From an uncultured Bacillota bacterium (GTDB taxonomy: Bacteria; Bacillota_I; Bacilli_A; Izemoplasmatales; UBA1188), in the NCBI GenBank assembly GCA_900318975.1, contig ONMY01000263.1, positions 1 through 16,524 on the forward strand: a stretch of DNA of 16,524 nucleotides. The letters run 5' to 3'. A program made the position numbers and the translations under genes. The notes under the pieces were generated by a model. It did not search any database. It saw only the letters and a program-made list of their open reading frames with translations, and was not told where the DNA came from. This document shows positions 15,565 to 16,524 of this stretch, one piece after another. Each line of letters opens with the position of its first letter. The first letter of the stretch is position 1.

Positions 15565-16524
15565 ATGATTGAGATTAAAGAGAAAGAGTATTGTTGCGGG
15601 TGTGGCGCCTGTGCTCAGAAATGTCCGGTTCATTGCATAGAGATGGTTGAGGATAAGGAGGGCTTTTTATATCCACGGTGTAATATAGAGAGGTGCGTTA
15701 ACTGCGAGCAATGCGTATCTATTTGCCCGGTGATTAACAAATCGACGGGAATAGATAGGCTTAAGGGATGCTATGTTTGCTACTCATGTGATGATGTAAT
15801 TCGGGTAAATAGCTCAAGCGGAGGACTGTTTTCATTATTGGCAATGGAAACTCTAAAAGAAGGTGGAACGGTATATGGAGCGGCTTTTGATTCTGATTAT
15901 ATGGTCCATCATATCCGCATAGATCATATTAATCAAATCTATGCAATACAAAAGAGTAAGTATCTACAAAGTAGAATTGAGGATACATATGTAAGTGCTC
16001 AGAAAGATCTGCAAGATGGACGAAGAGTTCTATTTAGCGGGACATCTTGCCAAATTGAAGGTTTAAAAAAATACTTAGGTCGTGAGCATGACCGTTTATT
16101 AACGGTTGATATATTGTGTCACGGAACCCCGAGTCCTATGATATGGAGATTGTATCTCAACTCATTGAATAAGAATAACTCAAAAAGAATAATAGATATT
16201 AATTTTAGAAACAAGGAACTTGGCTGGAAGAACTATTCTCTTAAGATCAGTTATGATACAGACGAGTACTATTCGATATCACATTATTACGATACATATA
16301 TGAACCTTTTCTTATCCGATGTCATTTTGCGGCCAAGTTGCTATAATTGCCAATTTAAAGACATCAACAGAGCTGCTGACATTACGCTTGGAGATGCTTG
16401 GGGTATTAACAAGATTTTACCGATAATGGATGATGATAGGGGCACTTCCTTACTCATGGTACATACAGAAAAAGGTGAGGAATATGTTGAAAAGTTAAAA
16501 AACAAAATTCACTTTGAGTCGATC
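15565..16524 (+). CDS. FrhB/FdhB-like protein with two 4Fe-4S clusters (partial, runs off the window)
   Basis: Open from ATG 15565 to the last base (320 codons, no stop). The N-terminus carries two 4Fe-4S motifs: CCGCGACAQKCP (C10, C13, C16, C20) and CVNCEQCVSICP (C44, C47, C50, C54). Next come VNSSSGGLFSLLA, LFSGTSCQIEGLKKYL and DILCHGTPSP, which are diagnostic of the coenzyme F420 hydrogenase/dehydrogenase beta-subunit family. RPSCYNCQFK near residue 256 and ADITLGDAWGI contain further conserved Cys. Biochemically known relatives reduce F420 or act as flavin/iron-sulfur electron carriers. Firmicutes of this type are not known to make F420, so F420 use is doubtful. Members recur in polysaccharide loci beside pyruvyltransferases; an oxidoreductase step on a sugar or on PEP-derived groups is speculation. 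The SD is weak, and it lies 6 nt after wzx. Confidence 0.9.
   Translation, partial: MIEIKEKEYCCGCGACAQKCPVHCIEMVEDKEGFLYPRCNIERCVNCEQCVSICPVINKSTGIDRLKGCYVCYSCDDVIRVNSSSGGLFSLLAMETLKEGGTVYGAAFDSDYMVHHIRIDHINQIYAIQKSKYLQSRIEDTYVSAQKDLQDGRRVLFSGTSCQIEGLKKYLGREHDRLLTVDILCHGTPSPMIWRLYLNSLNKNNSKRIIDINFRNKELGWKNYSLKISYDTDEYYSISHYYDTYMNLFLSDVILRPSCYNCQFKDINRAADITLGDAWGINKILPIMDDDRGTSLLMVHTEKGEEYVEKLKNKIHFESI

Noticed and set aside
1..16524. tRNA, rRNA, CRISPR arrays and intact insertion sequences.
   Set aside because: I looked for cloverleaf-like segments, regularly spaced direct repeats and transposase motifs and found none that I could support.

Overview
The window is an 16.5 kb stretch of a surface-polysaccharide (capsule or exopolysaccharide) biosynthesis locus. 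Every gene I can support lies on the + strand. The sequence is AT-rich and codons such as AGA, ATA and AAA are frequent. Clear Shine-Dalgarno (SD) sites precede several genes, for example AGGAGA at 7235 and GGAGG at 8924. Together with the family mix (GT4 enzymes, TupA-like ATP-grasp, TagD-like cytidylyltransferase, pyruvyltransferase, FrhB-like iron-sulfur protein), this suggests a low-GC Firmicute, most likely a Clostridia/Lachnospiraceae-type anaerobe. That taxonomic guess is inference.

Layout. (1) 11-1323: an initiating phosphoglycosyl transferase and a GNAT acetyltransferase 2 nt downstream. (2) 1357-4869: three family-4 glycosyltransferases. (3) 4898-8144: a tail-anchored polysaccharide-deacetylase-like protein, a Wzy-type polymerase, and a TupA-like ATP-grasp enzyme that overlaps wzy. 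(4) 8145-8928: no intact gene; most of it is the decayed 3' end of a group II intron. It holds a maturase C-terminus broken over three frames and relics of RNA domains V and VI. (5) 8935-10465: a sulfotransferase-like P-loop protein and a glycerol-phosphate-type cytidylyltransferase. (6) 10585-13872: two GT2 glycosyltransferases and a pyruvyltransferase, the last two overlapping. (7) 14002-16524: a Wzx flippase and the start of an FrhB/FdhB-like iron-sulfur protein that runs off the window.

How the genes fit together. This is a Wzx/Wzy-dependent pathway. The first enzyme loads a sugar-phosphate onto undecaprenyl phosphate. Up to five glycosyltransferases extend it at the inner leaflet. Wzx flips the repeat unit and Wzy polymerises it outside. 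The other genes are probable decorations: acetyl, deacetylation, an ATP-grasp ligation, a sulfo-like group, a CDP-activated polyol phosphate, and ketal pyruvate. Five different decorating activities in one window imply a heavily modified, probably polyanionic polymer. Chain-length control, export regulators and nucleotide-sugar synthesis genes are absent and presumably lie outside.

The most informative non-coding observation is the intron relic. Also of interest are small inverted repeats in the spacers before the GT2 genes and wzx, where SD sites are weak or missing.
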